Source: Gordonia humi (GTDB lineage: Bacteria > Actinomycetota > Actinomycetes > Mycobacteriales > Mycobacteriaceae). From it: a stretch of 64,000 nucleotides of DNA. A program made the translations under genes and the position numbers. Position 1 is the stretch's first letter, and the number at the start of each line of letters is the position of its first letter. Below are positions 60,416 through 64,000 of the stretch, one piece after another. Location of the stretch: NCBI RefSeq assembly GCF_014197435.1, contig NZ_JACIFP010000001.1, positions 3,348,001-3,412,000 on the forward strand. Direction: 5' to 3'. The notes under the pieces are model-generated. The model was not told the origin of the DNA and made no database searches. It saw only the letters and a program-made list of their open reading frames with translations.

Positions 60416-61663
60416 TCACCGAGGTGCGATGTCGACGCCCAGCAGTGCGTCGACGGCGTCGGCGATCAGTCCCGGAGCCGTGGTCGACGAACCGATCCCG
60501 AGGATCGCGTCGGCCGCCCACGCGTCGACGGCGGCGAGCGCCTTCGGCGTGTCCAGGTCGTCGGCCAGGTGTTGGCGCAGCCGGGCGACGGTGTCGGTCG
60601 CATCCACCGCGGTGGCGACGGCGGCGGCACGGCGCCACGTCGCGAGGCGCCGTTCGCCCTCGGTGAGGACCTGATCGGTCCACATGCGGTCGCTCCGGTA
60701 GTGCTCGCTGAGCAGACCGAGACGGACCGCGCCCGCGTCGACGCCCTTGCTCCGCAGGACGGAGACCTTCACCAGGTTGCCCAGGCTCTTGGACATCTTC
60801 TCGCCGTCGAGGCCGATCATGCCGGTGTGCGTGTAATGGCGCGCGAACCGCCGCTCGCCGGTCGCGGCCTCGGCGTGTGCGGCGGAGAACTCGTGGTGCG
60901 GGAAGATCAGGTCGCTGCCGCCGCCCTGGACGTCGAACGCCATCCCGAGGCGGTTGAGCGCGATGGCCGAGCACTCGATGTGCCAGCCGGGGCGGCCCGC
61001 GCCGAACGGCGACGGCCAGGACGGCTCTCCCGGCCGTTCGGTCCGCCAGAGGAGGGCGTCGAGCGGGTTGCGCTTGCCGGGGCGATCCGGGTCGCCGCCG
61101 CGCTCGGCGAAGAAACGCGCCATCGTCTCCGCGTCGTAGTTCGACTCGTAGCCGAACTGCGGCGTCGCGTCGACGCTGAAGTAGACGTCCGGGTGCTCGG
61201 CGTCGTCGAGGACGTACGCCGCACCGGACTCGAGGAGTCTGCCGACGGCTTCGACCACCTCGTCGACCGATTCGACGGCGCCGATGTAGTCGCGCGGGGG
61301 CAGCACGCGCAGTGCGGTCATGTCCTCGCGGAACAGGTCGATCTCGCGGGAGCCGAGATCGCGCCAGTCGACGCCGTCGCGTTCGGCGCGCTCGAACAGC
61401 GGATCGTCGACGTCGGTGATGTTCTGCACGTAGTGGACGTCGTGTCCCTGATCGCGCAGGACGCGGTTGATCAGGTCGAAGGTCACGTAGGTCGCGGCGT
61501 GCCCGAGGTGTGTGGCGTCGTACGGGGTGATGCCGCAGACGTACATCGTGGCGACCGGTCCCGGCGCCACCGGCTTCACTTGCGCATCGGCGGTGTCGTA
61601 CAGGCGAAGGGCCGGTGCGGTGCCGGGTACGGAGGGGATCTGGGGCGACGACCACGACTGCAT
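60416..61663 (-). CDS. mshC: Cysteine:1-D-myo-inosityl 2-amino-2-deoxy-alpha-D-glucopyranoside ligase MshC
   Basis: 415 residues, a CysRS-like class I ligase without the anticodon domain. [18 protein letters not shown] (43-60) holds the zinc Cys and the HIGH-type motif; [10 protein letters not shown] gives further zinc ligands; [14 protein letters not shown] is the KMSKS loop. It joins cysteine to GlcN-Ins in mycothiol synthesis, the main thiol of actinobacteria. ATG 61663 follows its own upstream gap; an in-frame longer reading is antisense-like and rejected. Confidence 0.95.
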   Translation of the reverse strand: MQSWSSPQIPSVPGTAPALRLYDTADAQVKPVAPGPVATMYVCGITPYDATHLGHAATYVTFDLINRVLRDQGHDVHYVQNITDVDDPLFERAERDGVDWRDLGSREIDLFREDMTALRVLPPRDYIGAVESVDEVVEAVGRLLESGAAYVLDDAEHPDVYFSVDATPQFGYESNYDAETMARFFAERGGDPDRPGKRNPLDALLWRTERPGEPSWPSPFGAGRPGWHIECSAIALNRLGMAFDVQGGGSDLIFPHHEFSAAHAEAATGERRFARHYTHTGMIGLDGEKMSKSLGNLVKVSVLRSKGVDAGAVRLGLLSEHYRSDRMWTDQVLTEGERRLATWRRAAAVATAVDATDTVARLRQHLADDLDTPKALAAVDAWAADAILGIGSSTTAPGLIADAVDALLGVDIAPR

Positions 61664-61695
61664 GCGCACAACTCTATGTAAGCAGTCGAACCGTG

Positions 61696-62511
61696 TCAGA
61701 ACGGGGGCCACGGGATGGCGCGCTCGGACGGCGGGAACGGCATCACGCCGTCGTCCCCGAGCAGCCGGGCGCGCCGCGCGAGTGCGGCGATCTCGTCGGA
61801 GGTGATGAGCGCCGCCAGCCGCACGGTGAGCGTGTCGTCCGGGTCGGCGAGACGGTCGGCCAGACGACGCAGATCCGAGGTGAGGTCCTCGGGCACCGGT
61901 CGACCGGCCCAGCCCCAGAGGATGGTCCGCAGCTTGTTCTCGGTGTGCAGGCAGATGCCGTGATCGATGCCGTACACGATGCCGTCGGCGTCGACGAGGA
62001 TGTGTCCGGCCTTGCGGTCCGCGTTGTTGACGAGGGCGTCGAAGACCGCCATCCGCCACAGCTGCGGAGAGTCGGCGTGCACCAGGGCGACGAGGTGCCC
62101 CTCCTCGTCGTAGGCGCGCAGGATCGCGAGGCGATCGTCGGTCAGCTCGTCGACGGGAACGAGTTCGACGGGATCGGCGCCGGTCGGTTCGTCCGGCTCG
62201 TGGATCCACCGCTGCACCATCCCGGGACCGAGGTCGGCGTCGGGTGGACCGTCGTCGCGCAACACCGTCTCGGGCACCAGGTCCCAACCCAGCGCGTCGC
62301 TGACGAGGTAGGCGGCCACCTCGCGGCCGGCCAGGTCGCCGTCCGGGAAGTCCCAGAGCGGGGCCTCTCCGCGAATCGGCTTGTAGACGCACACGAACTC
62401 GTCGTCGCCGTCGCGCACACGGCAGGCCAGTGTCAGGTTGCTCGCGGTCGGGACGCGCCCCAGAAGCGTCAGGTCCCCGCCGGCGAGGACCTTCAGAACA
62501 GTCGAGTTCAC
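61696..62511 (-). CDS. SCO1664-family protein (phosphatidylinositol-kinase-like fold)
   Basis: 271 residues. [30 protein letters not shown] gives the Lys/Glu pair and [12 protein letters not shown] follows. [21 protein letters not shown] carries the N-x-D-R-K-x-G-H catalytic-like segment, followed by [11 protein letters not shown] with the metal Asp. This is a HipA/PI3-PI4-kinase-like phosphotransfer fold; activity is unproven. Corresponds to Rv2133c by order. GTG start overlaps the stop of the upstream DUF3090 gene by 4 nt. Confidence 0.8.
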   Translation of the reverse strand: MNSTVLKVLAGGDLTLLGRVPTASNLTLACRVRDGDDEFVCVYKPIRGEAPLWDFPDGDLAGREVAAYLVSDALGWDLVPETVLRDDGPPDADLGPGMVQRWIHEPDEPTGADPVELVPVDELTDDRLAILRAYDEEGHLVALVHADSPQLWRMAVFDALVNNADRKAGHILVDADGIVYGIDHGICLHTENKLRTILWGWAGRPVPEDLTSDLRRLADRLADPDDTLTVRLAALITSDEIAALARRARLLGDDGVMPFPPSERAIPWPPF

Positions 62512-63209
62512 TCGCGCGAATCGTCGTCGGGATCGGTCGGATCCTCGGCGTCGAAGTCCTCGTCGACCTCGAAGGCGGTATCGAATCCGGGCACGATGCG
62601 ACCGAGAGCGGCCAGGACGTCGGGATCGATGAACTCGACCGACCGCGAGAACTCGGCGTCGCGCTTGTACCCGTTGCTGCGCGCGCAGATGTGACCGGCG
62701 GCGTCGAGCGGCTGGTTGCACAGCGGGCACAGCGGCCGACCCGCGGAGATGACCCGCATCGACCGCGCGCTGAACTCGCGGGCGGCGTCGGCGGTCAGGA
62801 AGATCCGGACGGTGTCGGGCCCCTCCTCGGTGTCGTCGAGGATCACGCTCTCGTCGAGCGGCTGTTCGGTGATCGCGAGCAGTTCGACGACCACCGCGGC
62901 AGCCTCGGCGTCCCAGCCCAGGCCCATGGATCCGACGCGGAACTCGGCGTCTATCGGCATCGCGAGCGGTGCGGCGTCGACCACCCGGTCGGTCTCCGGC
63001 GGCACGTCCGCGCCGAAACGCCGAGCCACCTCGTCCAGGAGGTAGCCGAGACGGTCGGCGAGGATCAGCACCTGCTGCTTCTCGAGCTCGACGCTCATCA
63101 ACCGCTGTTCCTGGACCACTTGGAGAAAGAACGTGCGATCGCCGGGCTCGCCGACGGTCCCCGCCACGAAACGGCTCGGCGTGCGGAATTCATGAATGGT
63201 GCGCGACAC
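62508..63209 (-). CDS. DUF3090 protein with C-terminal zinc ribbon
   Basis: 233 residues. The N-terminal two thirds is a conserved domain ([47 protein letters not shown]). [17 protein letters not shown] (about 178-194) is a CxxC-H-C zinc site. GTG at 63209, 2 bp after the phosphatase stop. Always found with the SCO1664 gene and the histidine phosphatase in actinobacteria; role unknown. Matches Rv2134c. Confidence 0.85.
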   Translation of the reverse strand: MSRTIHEFRTPSRFVAGTVGEPGDRTFFLQVVQEQRLMSVELEKQQVLILADRLGYLLDEVARRFGADVPPETDRVVDAAPLAMPIDAEFRVGSMGLGWDAEAAAVVVELLAITEQPLDESVILDDTEEGPDTVRIFLTADAAREFSARSMRVISAGRPLCPLCNQPLDAAGHICARSNGYKRDAEFSRSVEFIDPDVLAALGRIVPGFDTAFEVDEDFDAEDPTDPDDDSRE

Positions 63210-63211
63210 GT

Positions 63212-63928
63212 CTACTTCGCCTCCCTGCTCATCGTCTTCACGGTACCCGGGTCCTGGGCTCCCGCGCCGCCGCCGACCTCGGCGTCGGTGGAGTGGCGCG
63301 GCGGCGGCAGCGCGAGCGCTCCATTGTTGTTCAGGGTGAGCACGTACGGTCGGTCCCTGGTGTAGCGGATCACGGTGATCGACGCCGGATCGACGACGAT
63401 GCGCTGGAACCCGTCCAGGTGCATGCCGAGGGCGTCGGCGACGATCGACTTGATGACGTCGCCGTGCGAGCACGCCAGCCACAGGCCCTCACCGTCGTCG
63501 CCCCCGTGCTCGCGGTCGAGTTCGCGGACCGCGGCGCTCGCGCGGCGGGACACGTCGGCCAGCCCTTCGCCGCCGGGGAACACGGCGTGCGACGGATGCC
63601 GCTGCACGGTCTTCCACAACGGTTCGCCGACGAGTTCGGTGAGCTTGCGACCGCTCCAATCGCCGTAGTCCACCTCGGCGAGATCGTCCGCGGTGATCTC
63701 CCGGCAGCCGTCCAGACCCGCGACGAGCGGTGCGACGGTCTCGGCGCAGCGCTGCAACGGCGACCGGACGACGGCCCGCAGCCGGCCGGCCGCGTCGCCG
63801 AGACGGTCGACGAGCCCGTCGGCCTGACTGCGTCCGAGGTCGTCGAGCCCGACGCCCGGGGTGCGCCCGGCGAGGACTCCGGAGGTGTTGGCCGTCGATC
63901 GTCCGTGGCGGACCAGGATCACCGTCAT
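63212..63928 (-). CDS. Histidine phosphatase (phosphoglycerate-mutase-like), Rv2135c-like
   Basis: 238 residues. LVRHGRST (5-12) carries the catalytic phospho-His; VRSPLQRCAETV and the second His in LACSHGDVIKSIVADAL complete the site. It is an acid phosphatase or mutase-type member, and the known Rv2135c homologue is a phosphatase. ATG 63928 is chosen over ATG 63934 because a TAATCT box is exactly 7 nt before it. First gene of the trio with DUF3090 and SCO1664. Confidence 0.85.
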   Translation of the reverse strand: MTVILVRHGRSTANTSGVLAGRTPGVGLDDLGRSQADGLVDRLGDAAGRLRAVVRSPLQRCAETVAPLVAGLDGCREITADDLAEVDYGDWSGRKLTELVGEPLWKTVQRHPSHAVFPGGEGLADVSRRASAAVRELDREHGGDDGEGLWLACSHGDVIKSIVADALGMHLDGFQRIVVDPASITVIRYTRDRPYVLTLNNNGALALPPPRHSTDAEVGGGAGAQDPGTVKTMSREAK

Positions 63929-63935
63929 GGGCATC

Positions 63936-63941
63936 AGATTA
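63936..63941 (-). promoter_or_regulatory. -10 box for leaderless histidine-phosphatase operon
   Basis: TAATCT on the minus strand, 7 nt before the ATG at 63928. Confidence 0.55.
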
Positions 63942-63967
63942 CGGCGTGCCGGGCGCACGCGCGCCGA

Positions 63968-64000
63968 TCAGGTGGTGATGACGCCCGCGGTCAGCAGGAT
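63968..64000 (-). CDS. C-terminal end of a minus-strand gene, probably uppP
   Basis: Ten codons (ILLTAGVITT) and a TGA enter from the right edge. They are hydrophobic, as expected for the last helix of undecaprenyl-diphosphatase, and uppP (Rv2136c) is the next gene in the mycobacterial order. Too short to prove from sequence. Confidence 0.4.
   Translation of the reverse strand: MLLTAGVITT

Overview
The window is high-GC actinobacterial DNA that keeps the gene order of the mycobacterial Rv2050-Rv2136 region: rbpA, ppm1/lnt, fxsA, the cobN-cobG-cobH-cobI and cobK-cobM-cobL genes, a Rv2073c-like reductase and a Rv2074-like enzyme, pepE, helY, tatC/tatA, the pafC/pafB/pafA/prcA/prcB/pup/dop/mpa proteasome genes, trmI, hisG/hisE, metH, PAC2, mshC and the Rv2133c-Rv2135c trio. 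With RbpA, a Pup-proteasome, mycothiol synthesis, F420-type enzymes and a GT87 mannosyltransferase, this points to Mycobacteriales (mycolic-acid actinomycetes). Gordonia or a close relative is my best guess, but the genus is an inference.

Layout. 1-2500: a partial GT87 mannosyltransferase and a TetR-SDR pair with an operator-like palindrome. 2529-11400: an accessory region. It opens with a decayed IS256-family element that still has its 8-bp target duplication. A block of redox/iron genes follows: a heme-oxygenase-like di-metal protein, a catalase-like protein, a HemK2/MTQ2 methyltransferase, a CDGSH protein and a DJ-1/PfpI protein. It closes with a nest of an intact IS630 element, a truncated IS256 element and an IS110 relic. 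11485-19603: an LLM flavin/F420 enzyme, a 51-aa small gene with its own promoter and terminator, an adenylate cyclase, rbpA, ppm1-lnt, an amidohydrolase and fxsA.

19695-30955: cobalamin block. cobN lies behind a clear cobalamin riboswitch on the minus strand. Divergent from it is cobG-cobH-cobIJ, and facing that is the operon SDR-cobL-cobM-cobK. A B12-dependent metH sits further right and would use the product. 31007-38365: pepE, a 5'-3' exonuclease, a DUF4333 protein, helY, tatC and tatA. 38486-49682: the Pup-proteasome locus, nearly contiguous and co-directional, with an FHA-FHA-ABC exporter between dop and the proteasomal ATPase. 49718-64000: trmI, a thioesterase-fold protein, hisG-hisE, two tandem DMT-type membrane proteins, a HAD phosphatase, metH, PAC2, mshC, the Rv2133c-Rv2135c-like trio and the last codons of a probable uppP.

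Regulatory signals read directly: about a dozen genes have a TANNNT -10 box exactly 6-7 nt before the start codon, which predicts leaderless mRNAs. Several strong hairpin terminators are visible. Short tandem repeats lie at or just after the stop codons of four genes. No tRNA, rRNA or CRISPR array was recognised.
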